Origin: Holothuria scabra
Lineage: Eukaryota; Echinodermata; Holothuroidea; Aspidochirotida; Holothuriidae
DNA length: 64,000 nt
Assembly: GCA_037179385.1 (NCBI GenBank)
Contig: CM074190.1
Location: forward strand, 11,242,206-11,306,205
Direction: 5' to 3'
A program made the position numbers and the translations under genes. Of this stretch, positions 10,887 through 22,599 are shown piece after piece. Under the pieces are notes generated by a model. That model had not been told where the DNA came from and made no database searches. It saw only the letters and a program-made list of their open reading frames with translations. Positions within the stretch are counted from its first letter, which is position 1, and every line of letters starts with the position of its first letter.

Positions 10887-11165
10887 AGGCAATCAACTAT
10901 CACTCCAATCTACAAATTTTGTACCGTAGTAGTCTACATTGGCACTGCTCTTTGACTGACATCAAGTTCAAAACATGCTGAGAACTGAAGCCCATATTCA
11001 CAGCATGTACTATACTGAGAGTGAATTGATTACACACTGGGGTGTTGTATATCTACCCTAAAGCATTAAACTCAGACTAGGATGAGTTTTAGGCAGTTGT
11101 GGGAGGGGCTTGAGTAAGTAGGTTGGGGGAAATTGGAACTGTTCGAGTTGAGAGGAAGAAGTCTG
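10887..11165 (+). mobile_element. Family B MITE, diverged copy
   Basis: This copy follows the order of the 11781-12077 element: AGGCAATCA at the start, GCACTGCTCTTTGA, ACTGAGAGTG, AAGCATTAAACT, GATGAGTTTTAG and GTGGGAGGGGCTTGAGTAAG. It is clearly older than the other two copies. The left TTAA has become TTGA. Confidence 0.75.
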
Positions 11166-11780
11166 TAAATGACCACAAATTATCCACTCAACTGACCATC
11201 TATTGCAAGAGTAAAATTGATATAAAAAAGCAGCAACATGAAAAGGATGATCTACGACCCAATCCCCACCCCTTCCTCTAATCCTGTATTTCATCTGAGC
11301 CAGAAAAAAAAATCTGCAAATTCCACTCTCAGGAAAACCTGATAAAGCTACACTGGTGATGCGAAATGTAAAAATCATGGGATGAACAACTAAAGATAAA
11401 TCTAAAGTTGTGTGATATGAATCCAAACAAATCTTAAAATACTTTACTTTTGACAGGATGTATCTAGCTTAAACATTGTTCAAAGATCGGCAGTTCATTG
11501 AAATATGTAGATGCCGATATTTGCCTGTTACAGTAATGACTTAATGGTATCTAGTCATAAGTCCATTCCCATCAGTGACTGCTGAGGCCACGTAACTTGG
11601 GCCAAAAATACTGCAGTCACTCTAATAGGGACAAAAGTCAATGTTTCCATACTTGTATAATGCAATATTACAGTGTATTTTTCATAATTAACGTCTCAAA
11701 TAAAAAGGATATTTTATATTGCACACCCTTTAAAGCAAACAGATATTGTTTTTTCATAACTCAAGATATTCTTCATTTAA

Positions 11781-12077
11781 AGGCAGTCATTTGTCACCCC
11801 GAACTACAGTTTCAGTATACATATATCAAAACTCTCAATTGGTGCAGCTCTTTGATTGGCATCACATTCAAACAATGCATCATAGCTAAATTACACAGCA
11901 TGGGCACTGAGAGTGTCTTGATTACACATTATGGACTTGTATGGCCACTGGGACAAGCCATGAAGCAATAAACTAGGATTATGTCTGGATAAAGATGAGT
12001 TTTAGATAAATGTGGGAGGGGCTAGAAGTAAGTAGGTTGGGAGAATTGGAACTGTTTGGGATGATGAAAATATGTCT
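11781..12077 (+). mobile_element. Family B MITE, 297 bp, TTAA flanks
   Basis: The element is flanked by TTAA at 11777-11780 and 12078-12081 and starts AGGCAGTCA. Its terminal inverted repeat is short, AGGCA against the worn end GTCT. The copy at 52144-52440 has exactly the same length and differs at about 11 positions with no indels. It has no coding capacity. Confidence 0.85.
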
Positions 12078-12084
12078 TTAAAGA

Positions 12085-13258
12085 TAGGGTATGTTTGTCT
12101 AAACAGACTCACAGTTGGTTGACGGTTACAACATGTTATGCAATACCAGCAAATTTTTTTTGTTGTTCTTTAACACTGAAGTAACACAGCCACTTTTTTT
12201 TTCCATGCAGTTTTGCCCTTTGTATCCTTACTGTTTTCTTCCATTTGAAAACACATATTAGTTGAATAAACCTTCAAAGACTGTAAAGTGGTAGACACTA
12301 TGTGCTCCTAAATATTCATACTGTTGGGACAGGCAAATTTGCCCCCGATCTGAATGCGGTTATCCCCCAAACTGCTCAATGAACTTGGAACTCAAAGGGT
12401 TAATGATTCTATCAAAGCATCTTATTCTTGTGGCCAACTTTCAACCAAAAACTTTGCTCATCAAAATGTCTCATCCTGTTTGGTTTAAAAAATTCTCCAA
12501 GATAAAAATGGTGCAAAAACTGCATAAAACCGAAATTCTATAACCACTGACAGCCATGGTACAAAAATCCACACCACATTTGGAAAAACAATCATTTTGT
12601 TTGTGTTGTAAATGCTGGTAGTGTCAAAAGCTTGCATCTCTGTGTCAAAAGTTGACATTAGAGAATGAGTAAACTGCCTGGGAACACAATTCAAAGTGAT
12701 CAAAACCAACAAATGCTGTCTGATTCAACACCAGAAGGTGAGATCTGATATTTTCTCTGAAACAGACAAGAAAAAAAAAGAATCCGAGCCAATAGCACAT
12801 TGGATGGAAAGAAACAAAAAGAAAAAAAATCTCTGACTCTTGACACCTCATCAACACCTTGACATAAAGCAGTTAAGAAAGGAAGGTTGAAATTTAAAAA
12901 AAAAAAAAAAAGAAAAAAAACTCCCTCTTTTTCATTATAGGTCTTCAAATTGAATGTCATAAATAAATGAATTGGATTTGACAAGATAAATCTACTTCTT
13001 AGGAAGCAAGGTGCTAACTGCTAAGGTATTAGAGTCAATAACTACAGCAGTCAGTGACTGACTGTATCTATTCTACAGAAGAAAAAAAACAATGATTGTT
13101 TTCAGACTGTTGAAGGAAACTTCACTTCCTGAATAAAGAAGATGAAGGTATGGTAGGCCTATTCTCTGCCTTGAAGCCAATGCCATACAGTCCTAGGTGG
13201 CCAGCTGTAGGTTGTTACAATGGAAATTCAAGATATTTTAGGTCACTTTTTGCATAGA
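12085..13258. other. Unassigned DNA with A-rich tract
   Basis: An A-run of 15 with a second run of 8 lies at 12897-12920. The small frames around it come from A/T-rich sequence and are not gene-like. No other feature is supported. Confidence 0.4.
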
Positions 13259-13260
13259 AC

Positions 13261-13457
13261 CAGTGGTGCAGTCACGGAGAGGGTTTTGGGGGTTAGAACC
13301 CCCTCCCCCATGACCCAACCTTGCAATGCAAAAAACACCTAAAATAGCGTTTTCTTTTCTGCCTATCATTAGATTTTTCCCTCATATTGTCCCCAAACCC
13401 CCTCCTCCCATGAGACCAAAATCCTCCCCATGACACAATCCTAGCTACATACCCACA
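13261..13457 (+). mobile_element. hAT-like MITE, CAGTGGCG family, copy 2
   Basis: It starts CAGTGGTGCAGTCACGGA and shares GGGTTAGAACC, CCAACCTTGCAATGC, AAAACACCT and the final TGACACAATCCTAGCTA block with the copy at 6482-6664. The 3' end has drifted, so its limit is approximate. Confidence 0.7.
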
Positions 13458-14174
13458 TAGAACTACACACACCAAACCTATTTGACTCAAGTACAGGCAA
13501 CAGGTATGAAGACATGACAATTACCCTTTAAAATTTTCTGTAATATTTGAGATGGGATAGAGAAATTGTATGGTCCCAAGGGCCTTCAATGAACTTTTCA
13601 TAGGTGGACTGGGTACTGTACTATTTACAACTGTTAAATTGATGTTATATACCTAGCAGAAATGTCTAACCACTGTCCTGTATAAAGCACTATTTTCTGA
13701 GCAAATAGAATATTCTGGAAAGCATGTGAAAAAAGCTTTCAGCTACAGTAGCAGGTGAGAAAAATGTTCAGGGGTTGAAATGTACAAACTTAAAACTGTC
13801 AAAGGCAGTTGAAATTTTTCTTTTTTTTGGGGGGGGGGGACTTCACCCCTTGACCACTCTCTGGCTATTGGGTGTTTGTCTGGAACTATTTAATACTACA
13901 TCAACAATCAATCCTTCCAAGTTTACAACACTGATATCTTTCTATTTGAATTCCCCACAAGAACAGAAGGAGATAAAAAAGGTCTTCCTCCACAAATCTT
14001 TTAAAGTTTTGCCAGTAGTAAATAAACCAAAATGCTTACGCTTTACATTTTGTGGTCATCAACACAGTATACCAGATTGAAGAATTTTCCCCCACCCTCC
14101 CTCTTACAGCATCTTGCCTTTACCTCAGTCCCTCCCTCAAATTCATTAAGTATTTGAGAGCCAGTGCACCTTAA

Positions 14175-14407
14175 AGGGTAAGATCAATTGCCCCAAATAT
14201 ATTTGAAGCAACAGCTAAACCTAACAATTTTCTTTCCCTTTAAAGTATCTTTTGCAATTTTCAGAACTTCAGCATTGCATATTCAAGGTACCAAGTAGTT
14301 ATTCCTTGTATGAAGAAAAAAAAGGTAGTCACATGATCCTCAACAGCCAATCATGACACAGGATAGTCTACTTCACCCGTTAAACTTGAGGTGACTGCAT
14401 TTCCCAT
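14175..14407 (-). mobile_element. Family A MITE
   Basis: It follows TTAA at 14171-14174 and starts AGGGTAAGA. The interior has TTGCATATTCAAGGTA and CCAATCATGACA, as in other family A copies in the same orientation (4667-4909). The right end is degenerate. Confidence 0.75.
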
Positions 14408-14520
14408 TTATGTCATTTTCATTTCATTATTAGGGCATACAGAAATTCCTTCAGATCTTTACACAACTACTGTTCAGTAAAAATATCTATTTTGGTTTAT
14501 GTCCACAGACCTAAATTTAA

Positions 14521-15011
14521 AAGAAGGGTTTAAGGTCACAACAGGATTTGATATGTTACAAGGGTGCTCATTCTAAGAATTTTGGTGAAATCTGCATTGA
14601 AATCCAATGTGTGGTTCTCAAGATCTGAGCATGTTAAGTTTTCAACAAAAAGTAAACTTGAAGCAAGTACATATGACATCACATCCCCATGTTAAAGCAC
14701 AGTCTTTTGTTTTTCTTTAAACTTCAGACTTGATTTTCTCCTCAACAATCACACATTATTAAAATGTGATTGCATAAGTGGCACGAGAACTTTACAAACT
14801 TTGCATCCCCCACAGGGAGGTCCCATTCCTTTTAATGTGAGGAAGTGATAAAAGTTCTGCTGCCCTTAAACTCATTATTGAACACAAATCTACTGACTTC
14901 ATTTTCCAATCTCAAGAAATACATGTCCGATTTGAATGAAACTTTCACCACACTGTGTAGATTTTGTTCCTCTTTCACATATGAAAATTAAATTTTTGCT
15001 TGAACTTCCCC
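14521..15011 (+). mobile_element. Family F MITE (TTAA type), about 0.5 kb
   Basis: TTAA occurs at both edges (14517-14520 and 15012-15015). The ends AAGAAGGGTTTAAGG and, on the other strand, AGGGGAAGTTCAAG form an imperfect inverted repeat. Copies are at 39432-39881 and, reversed, 54844-55410. Shared blocks include GAAATCCAATGTGTGG, AAGAAATACATGTCCGATTT and TCACCACACT. No coding frame. Confidence 0.8.
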
Positions 15012-15019
15012 TTAAAGAA

Positions 15020-16110
15020 CTTCTCACACGTGTTTCTCAAAGACTTCTCTTTCACCTGCTCTACTTTTGATGGTGTTGCTTTATATTTCATTAGTCTTAA
15101 ATAAATATTGAAAATACCTAAAATGAAATCCTAATAAAGAGAATACAAAGTCTTTTTCCAGTACCCCCAATGAAGAGTTGGCTCCAGTTAATTGATCACT
15201 AATGCAGGCTTGTTTAAAATCTTAATGGAAACATTGATTGCATTATATTTTATGATTGATAAAACATTTTGAAAGAAAATTTTTAACAATGAGTTCTCAG
15301 CAAGCCTGCTAAACATACTGCTAAGCCAATCATATCAGAAGGGGCCAATTATGGATAATACTTCCCTAAATAGGGTTAAGCTTCTTTACAAAAAACATTG
15401 GAAATTGGATCATTTATGGCTTAATGATTCCAACGTGAAGTCATGTCACACTTCCCATTGAGCATAAACTTGGAAAATAATGTGATACTATAATTCACCC
15501 ACTAGTACTTTGACTGTTTGCCTGGTCTAGAAATAAAACAACAATTATTCTAACATTTAGTCACTGCTCAGCTAATTACTTCATCTAAATCAGAAATGAT
15601 GCATATTGTCCATCTTACGACAGTAACATCTTTGAGCTGGATGCACCATGGAGTTGGTTAGGCTATACTTCTTGACTACAGTTGGCTATTGGTTGGGTGC
15701 AAAACTCCTACTGCATGTACATAGTCTGCATATCTGTTTCACTCCACAGGAGGTTGGGTAGAATGAACTGTGAAAGTTCAATAATCGTAGCAGGTAGAGT
15801 CGCATGTCTGATATCTCAATAAGTATCTGTAAATATGTAGTAAACCGACTGTAAAACAGGGATGCAACATGACACGATCAACGTCTGGATGCTATTCACA
15901 TGCAAAGCGACTCCTTTGGTATTTGTCAATGTACCGATGAGTCAATGTGTCACTTTGCATTATCTTCATTCATCCTACTGCTAGAACTGCATTCAGATCA
16001 GCGGAGCTGATTAAAAAACTAGTCCAGTTGGTTATAAGATTGACAACAACTCCAACTCAAGTAAATGAATAGACTTAAAGTGCAACACTCATTTAGCAAG
16101 ACTCTACAAT
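15020..16110. other. Unassigned DNA
   Basis: No gene, RNA or repeat could be supported here. Confidence 0.4.
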
Positions 16111-16114
16111 AATA

Positions 16115-16260
16115 AATTGAGGACAAATGCAGTTGCCTCAAACTTATTTTAAAACAACTGCAAAATCTCACAAATTTATTCTGATTTCTCTTCGAGTATT
16201 TTTCATGATACTTCAAGACTTAGAAATGTACATACACAAGGACAACTAAATTTCAAAATC
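16115..16260 (-). mobile_element. Family A MITE fragment
   Basis: CAGTTGCCTCAAACTTATTT, AACTGCAAAATCTCACAA, TTCTGATTTCTCTT and CTTCAAGACTTAGAAATGTA match the left half of reverse-oriented family A copies. The right half is missing or decayed. Confidence 0.5.
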
Positions 16261-16448
16261 CCAGCAGAAAAATTTTTCTCACACAGTTTGGAAATAGAGA
16301 TTTTTGGGGAAAATGAGGTTTCCATCCAAACAATTTGGATCGAATTTGACCAGTTAAAAAAAAAAATAAATTATTAAAACATAAATTGATTAAGCTTCAA
16401 ATAAATTAATTTTTTAAATAAACTTTATTAAGCTAAGAACAAAGACTA

Positions 16449-16882
16449 AGGCTGTGTTCCCATTTGATCCCCCTAAGCTGATCACCCCGAGCTCAATCAA
16501 CTGGTTAATTTTGTGAACAACCGCATGAGTGTTCCCATTTGATCCCCTGCGTGAGATCTGATCCCCTCCTCCAGTTCACGTAACAGGAAGTTGTTTCATT
16601 GAAATTATGTGTGCACGTCAGGTTGGTTTACAGAAGGTTGTGTGGTGTGAGTAGCTTCGCTGCGGAAGTACGTCATTGATCACGGGTCACCTTGATCCCT
16701 GTTTTTGTTCCCTCTTATTTTCTTGATCGCCTGCGTGCGGTCTGATCCTCCCCGAAGGAACAATCAAGCTCTCGGGATCTGATCCGGGGAACGAGAGCGT
16801 TCCCACTTGCAAATTGATCTCCTGTGCGGGGTCTGAACCGGATCTGATCGCCTGGTCATTCTCAAGTGGGAACACACTCTAA
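16449..16882. mobile_element. GATC-rich MITE with TGTGTTCCC ends
   Basis: GGCTGTGTTCCCATTTGA at the left and TCAAGTGGGAACACACTCT at the right are inverted repeats of about 18-20 bases. By my count the 434-bp interior holds 14 GATC tetramers, mostly in TGATC contexts, and it keeps many CpGs. The repeated GATC motif may be a subterminal transposase site. No clear target duplication, so the superfamily is unassigned. The 62-residue minus-strand frame inside is not gene-like. Confidence 0.8.
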
Positions 16883-16910
16883 AGCAAAATTGTTCAATAT
16901 CTCAAAATTA

Positions 16911-17539
16911 GACCTTGAAAACTTCCTGTTGGATTGCATAACATGATGCACAGAGAGGGCTTAATTAACTATATCACTCCATAGGAGTAAGAGTGATATC
17001 ACACTTTAAGGTGCAGTGATTTTCAGAAAAAGAAAGAAATACAAAGGTTGTAATTTGAGTAGAACAACAATGACATCACAAACTATTGGGCAATGTACCA
17101 TTCTAATTTAAGTGAATTAACTTCAACATTTTATATCTCTGCTCAAGAATTTTCTGTGAAGATGGGAGTTGGACAGTTAAAATATATTTTTTCATGCTCT
17201 TTAAAAAGTTTACCTACAGTCAAAAAATTCAAAATTATATTTTTAAGACCATGAAAAATAAATTCTAACAGTCCAACTCCCATCTTTATTGGACATTCCT
17301 GAGCTGAGACATTAAATGTTGAAGTATATTCACTCAAGTTAAAATGGTACATTGTGCAATGTTTTGTGATGTCATTCTTGTACTACTCATATTGCAATCT
17401 TTGTATTTCTTTGTTTTTCCAAACGTTACTGCACCTTGTACCAAGGTGTGATAGCACTCTTACCCTTACGAGGTGATGTAATTAATTAAGCCCTCCTTGT
17501 GCAACATGCTATGCAAGCAAACAGGAAGTGTTCAAGGTC
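16911..17539. repeat. 629-bp hairpin (inverted duplication)
   Basis: GACCTTGAAAACTTCCTGTT at the left faces AACAGGAAGTGTTCAAGGTC at the right, and the two arms of about 295 bases match in inverted order all the way to an axis near 17225. Matching pairs include GATGGGAGTTGGAC with GTCCAACTCCCATC, and TTCAACATTTTATATCTC with its counterpart near 17312-17330. The arms differ by scattered substitutions and small indels. A third, direct copy of part of the arm follows at 17581. Confidence 0.9.
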
Positions 17540-17580
17540 GTAAAAACATTTTTAATTTTAAAGGAAAACAAAGCATGTTA

Positions 17581-17805
17581 TGTGAGTTGGACAACAAGAA
17601 AGTCACAAATTATTGCACAATTGAATAATTTGTTTTAAGTGAAAAAACTTCAACATTTTAAATCTCAGCTCAGGAATGTCATATGAAGATGTGGGTTGGA
17701 CTGTTAGAATTCATTTTTCATTCTTGTGAATATATATTTTTGAATTTTTTGACTTGAGGTACATTTTAATATACATTTTGAATTTTTTGACTTGAGGTAC
17801 ACTTG
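17581..17805 (+). repeat. Third, direct copy of the hairpin arm
   Basis: GAGTTGGACAACAAGAAAGT, AAAACTTCAACATTTTAAAT, GGGTTGGACTGTTAGAATT and TTTTTGAATTTTTTGACT follow the left arm of the 16911-17539 hairpin and run past its axis. Inside it a block TTTTGAATTTTTTGACTTGA is itself duplicated about 38 bases apart. The repeat unit therefore exists independently of the hairpin. Confidence 0.8.
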
Positions 17806-17839
17806 AGCAAACAGCCGAGCAATCCAGTATAAGTCTTTT

Positions 17840-18169
17840 AAGCCCTGTCCACACTATGCAACTCTATGTGATGCAACTCATTGCAACGAGATTGTTCAGA
17901 CGCATTGCAAAGAGTGGAATGCTTTGTAACTAGTTGCAAGCAGAATGTGCAACCCAGTTTCATGCAACCAAATATGCATGTTTGGTCGTGTGAGAGTGAA
18001 ACGTGCAACTGAAAACAATGATGGACTTCTGGAATGAAACCCATGAAGTTAAGTTAATCGAAACAGACTTTCTCTTCGATGTAACAAATAAAGAGTATGA
18101 TAAACGTAAGAATTTTGCATGAATTACTTCATGGACCCGCGACTTGTTGCACACTGTGGACAGTAAGCT
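17840..18169. mobile_element. TIR element with CTGTCCACA ends
   Basis: AAGCCCTGTCCACACTATGC at the left faces TGCACACTGTGGACAGTAAG at the right, giving an inverted repeat of about 22 bases with one small gap. GTTGCA/TGCAAC repeats are dense inside. No transposase. The ends resemble those of the 9993-10830 element, but the interiors differ. Confidence 0.7.
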
Positions 18170-18448
18170 CTTAAAAATAGTTGTCAGTCGCTAACCGCAA
18201 CAAGAAGTCTTGCTGCAATAAGTGGCGTCGCATAGAAATAAGAAATGTTAGAAAACATGCTACTTTTAAGAATAAGGTAAAAAATTACCTAATGGCCCAG
18301 TACACTTGTTAAGTATCCCTTTCTTTTTTTTGCTTTCTTAATTGACTTTGTTGTTTCTTGTTCTCCTTTTCCCTCTTATTTTCTTTTTTTGTTATTATCT
18401 TTGTTGTATTGTCTCTTTATGGGCACTAGCTCTTTAAACTATTGTTTG

Positions 18449-18602
18449 GGTCAGAACCCTCCCCTCATGACGCCTCTTTGCCCTGCAAAAAACACCTTAA
18501 ATAGAGGCTTTTTCTCTCTATCCTTAGACTTTTCCCTTATGTCATGCCCCAACCCCCCCCGACACCAAACCCCCCCCCAACACAATCATGGCTTCACGCC
18601 TG
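18449..18602 (+). mobile_element. hAT-like MITE, CAGTGGCG family, 5'-truncated
   Basis: GTCAGAACCCTCCC, CTGCAAAAAACACCTTAAAT, CTCTCTATCCTTAGACTTTT and CACAATCATGGCTTCACGCC follow the 6482-6664 copy in order. The first 25-30 bases of the family are missing. Confidence 0.7.
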
Positions 18603-18609
18603 TCTGAGA

Positions 18610-21600
18610 GTGCTGAATTCATAAATTAAACTACCAAAACATTCAGGGGGAGGGCACAGGAGCAGTCAACCTTACAAAATGAGGGTCAAGAAGTGGTTTG
18701 ACTTTGAACAAGGATCACAAAACTTCTGGGAAATTTTCACTATTGCTATATATAAGTTAAAAAATATGTTGCTAGGTGGCAGTTGCTATACTACAAGTTT
18801 GTGTTAAATATTGCATGAAAACAGGCTGGTTTGGTTTCCTCTGTAAGCAAATGGCAAGATTCCTCTGCAAATGGCCACTATGGCACCAGCATTTGGGGTT
18901 GGGCACATATTAATGCATTGAAATGTCTGTTCCAAGTATCAACATACTTAATACATTCATTAATTTGTTGAAATAAAGGAAAAGTTTAATTTTGACATGC
19001 ATGATCACAGTAATGTGCTGGCCATTAATTTTTTCCCTTTTTGTAAAGGAGTTCATGCGAAAATGATCATCAACTTGAAATATTCTGTGTTTTAATTCGA
19101 CCCTCAATGAAACTGTCAACTTTCCAAATTTCATGTTTGGAATAGTGGCCCATTTTAAGCTCATACTGTACTGTCCTCATGTGGAGCAAGCTTGGTAAAA
19201 ATCTTTGAGGCAAATTAAGACAGGTTTTCATTGCAGCAACTTTAAAGTTACTTTTTTGACTATTAAACTCATTTTCAGAGATTTCATTTATTACAAAATC
19301 ATAATCTATATAAGTTCAACACATGATATTAATGAAGGTTAAACATATCAACTCCCTGTGTCAAGGCTTTCTTAACTTTCAGTCATCTACAGAAACAGAA
19401 GAACTTGAAGTGGTGGCCACTATTACACCATTGTGACATTTTGTACCTGACAGTTCATTCCGCTTTCTGTACAGAGAGGAAAGTGTCTTCCAGTTGCCAC
19501 AGTAATTTGCACAACAATTAAGTTTCTTTTTAGAGTGAAATGAAACATTTTCCTTCGTCCTTCCTTTAGGGTTAGTTAGTTAGTTAGTTAGTTAGATGGA
19601 GTTTTATCCTCCAAATGTCATTGGAGCTCATTGCGGATCATTCTCTCATCCTTGGCTTTCTGAAGGAAAGTAAACCTCTATAGTCGATGGATCTTTTTGA
19701 CGCAACTCCCGCATTTGCTTTTGTCCAGAAATTCTAGTAGAGTCCAGTGGCAGTGCCAGAATGTCAAAATTGGGGGGAGAGGGAAAAAAGAGACGAAGGA
19801 AAATGTTGGGGGGCAAAATTTTCATGCCTACAGGGCAAAACTGAACACACGAAACAGGCCCTCCTGTGGGTGGGGTCCAAGGGCAAACCTACTGGAGACC
19901 CAGGGGGTGAAGCCCTGGCCTTGGTGCTCTGAAGTTTAAGCATATCAATAAAATTTCGTGAAACTATTCTTTCTTAATCCATCCATAACATAAACAGGGC
20001 TCTCTGGTGTGGTTTTGTGTAGTGGATTGTGTCTGAGTTGTCTTCATGGTGTGAAATTATGTATTTTAATCTACTTTAAAGTAGGACTGAGACCTCTATT
20101 TTTGGAAACATGGGAAAGCTGTATGCTACATGCTGACCTCTGTATGTGCATTCCATGCTGTGTCCCAGAATTCAATGCAGCATTGAATTACCGAACTCAC
20201 TTGTTGTGGTTTATATTCAAAACCCTAGTACAGTCTAGTAGGGCTGCAAATATAAATGAATATGTTACATATTCAATAATCTCATGTAAGGTAGAATTTC
20301 ATTTGATGTTTTATACATTTTTATCTGTGTAATGTTGTGCATGCAAATTAATACTCCAACCATTTCGATTTTGTAATGTTGCATAATTCGCTTCTTGCCA
20401 CTTCGTTTATTATAGGCATACTATTGTGTATTTTACGTAGTTACCATCCAGGAAGCTGAAAAGCTCGATTCCTAACATAACTGTCACTATCATACATGTA
20501 ACAACCATGTATTAAGTCTTATTTTCACCTGCCACCTCGTAGACATATTCCCACCATTCCTTTGGGACTAAACCACACTACACTCACCAACTCCCATCCC
20601 CTTACCCAGGCCCATCCCTTAAGAGTCTAAAAGTCCAAAAATCATAGCTGTTCATCAGGACTCAAAGTGAAGTGGCGACTACTATACCTGTCATCAATCC
20701 TAACCTACTTAAATCTAATTTTGCACAAATTCTGCATGCAAGACATTTCATTCAGAAGTGGAAATATCTGTACGCTGCGCACCACTAACTAGAATCTCCT
20801 TCAGCCACTGTGTTTAATATGCATAAGTCTACAGTAAGAAACCAACTATTTTTCCTGCTTTCCTGCTTCCCTGTTCCACCAAAACCTTCTTTTACAAGAC
20901 TGCAGGCTGTCACCTCGACACATTCATTATATTCCAATTAGCTTGGACCAAACGTGTCCCCTTGCCATAGCTAAGGACTGGCAACACCCCGTTGAGCAGA
21001 TAATAACCACAGCTGCACTTGGCATTGAGGGCCGTTTCTTTTAAACTTGCAGGACCCCTGGGCAGCACAACTTTTGTTGAGGAGATATAGGTCGAGTTCA
21101 AAAGCTGTTCAGTTATTTGAAGCAGAAGTGACTATTAAGATGACCATGTTGCAACAACTCAGCCACATGTTCTTTTTGCTTTCCTTGAACTGTTCTTTGT
21201 GATGCATATTCATAACGAAATTGACAAGGAAATGCTGGGGTCAAGGTTATGACGTACTCTCATTATTCACAGGAAGGATATAATTTAAAAAAATCTGGTG
21301 CTTACTTAAAAAATTACATTAGACAGGTACTGCAATGACATGGATATGACAAAATCTGGGGATTTGATCTCTCCTCTCTGATTTTATTACTTTGAATTGA
21401 GTTAAGTGGTTTTTGAAATTAACATGATTTGTTTTCCTGCTAGAATATTCAATTATTGAGTAGGTTTTGGTGAAGACAGAAGGAATACCAATCATGAACA
21501 AACATGCAAACATTGCATATTTTTATAGAGAGGGCAGAAATCGAATTCAATGATAGCAGCTCAAGTTTAACAGATTAGTATTGGTTTTGAGATTTTTAAG

Positions 21601-22120
21601 AATACAATAAGGAAGACAATACACAATCAATTTTCAAAATTTTAAGAGATCCAAATAAAAAAGAAACTTTAAGATCTTACTTTGTAGAGTTGTTACCCCA
21701 TTAACTTGCCCCCTTTTTTTTCTAGTAAACAACTGCCTGAAGAAATTGTTAATTAATTCTGACTTATATTTCCTCCTTCTAAAATTTCCAAATGGTAGCA
21801 AAACAAGAGCATTTTTATGGTTAGGGATTCTTTGAGAGTCTTCGGGACTTTATCATTTAACAGGTTTCTCCAAATGTGGAATTGTCCATTTCACACTCAT
21901 GAACATTCCTGTGGGGTGGGGTAGCTTAGCACAGATGTATAATGCAAAGTAGGGTGGTATTGTGTCCCAACCCTCCCAATATATGAATAATATTGTCAAC
22001 ATTCTGGCAAAATCTATAATAAATACAGGAAAAAATTGTTTCAGAGGCTCAGAGGTTAGGAGCAATGCATAAAATGTGCTATACATGTTCTATGGCACAA
22101 AAGGCTTTTTTTTGGCTGAG
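18610..22120. other. Unassigned DNA with a SINE-tail scrap
   Basis: The only recognised piece is 19568-19602, where TTAG repeats followed by ATGGAGTTTTA match the SINE 3' tail in reverse. CAGTGGCAGTGCCAGAAT near 19744 resembles a hAT-type start, but no matching end was found. No gene or RNA could be supported in the rest. Confidence 0.45.
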
Positions 22121-22131
22121 CTCAAGTAGAG

Positions 22132-22382
22132 CGTTAACTAGATGGAGTTTTCCAGCCCAGTTTCCAACCAACTGGTTCAAGTCCATTCAGCCACAGCCAT
22201 TTTTCCAGTTGTGGCTCACTGCATGGCTTGTTTTCCCTACTCCATTGCTAATGCTGAGCACCAAGCACAATGCATGATAGCAGTTTCCATGTCTACAGTC
22301 TTCAATATGACCTGCAGAACTAGAACTCCCAACCTACTGACTGCAAGTCTGGTGCTCTAACCACTGGACCATGCACTCTGTT
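22132..22382 (-). mobile_element. tRNA-derived SINE, near full length
   Basis: Read on the minus strand it starts with the tRNA-like head TGGTCCAGTGGTTAGAGCAC, continues with a worn B-box-like GGGAGTTCTAGTTCTG and the body AGTAGGGAAAACAAGCCA, and ends in TTGAACCAGTTGGTTGGAAA and CTCCATCTAGTTAAC. CTCAAGTAGAG (22121-22131) and CTCAAGGAGAG (22383-22393) flank it as a target-site duplication with one mismatch. Both small frames inside it are non-genic. Confidence 0.88.
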
Positions 22383-22536
22383 CTCAAGGAGAGAGGCAAA
22401 CAATAATAAACCTTCCATAAAAAATAAAAACAGGAAAATAAAAGATACACATCCAACTTATCCTCTTGAAGGACAGGAAAAAAGTACTAGCTAGGCAAAA
22501 TGGAGAAGGAACTTATAGGAAGTTACAGTGTGTATG

Positions 22537-22550
22537 GCGCCCTCTGCTGG
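22537..22550 (-). promoter_or_regulatory. CTCF-type motif match
   Basis: The minus strand reads CCAGCAGAGGGCGC, a full match to the degenerate core CCASYAGRKGGCRS known for CTCF in bilaterians. It may equally be part of an old repeat, since this kind of string is common in mobile elements. Binding is not shown. Confidence 0.3.
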
Positions 22551-22599
22551 TGAGTTATTAGTTTGCCAGACGGTAAGTATACTGTAGGTATAAATGGTA

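Noticed and set aside
19744..19940. hAT-like MITE starting CAGTGGCAGTGCCAG
   Set aside because: No matching inverted end, duplication or second copy could be found.
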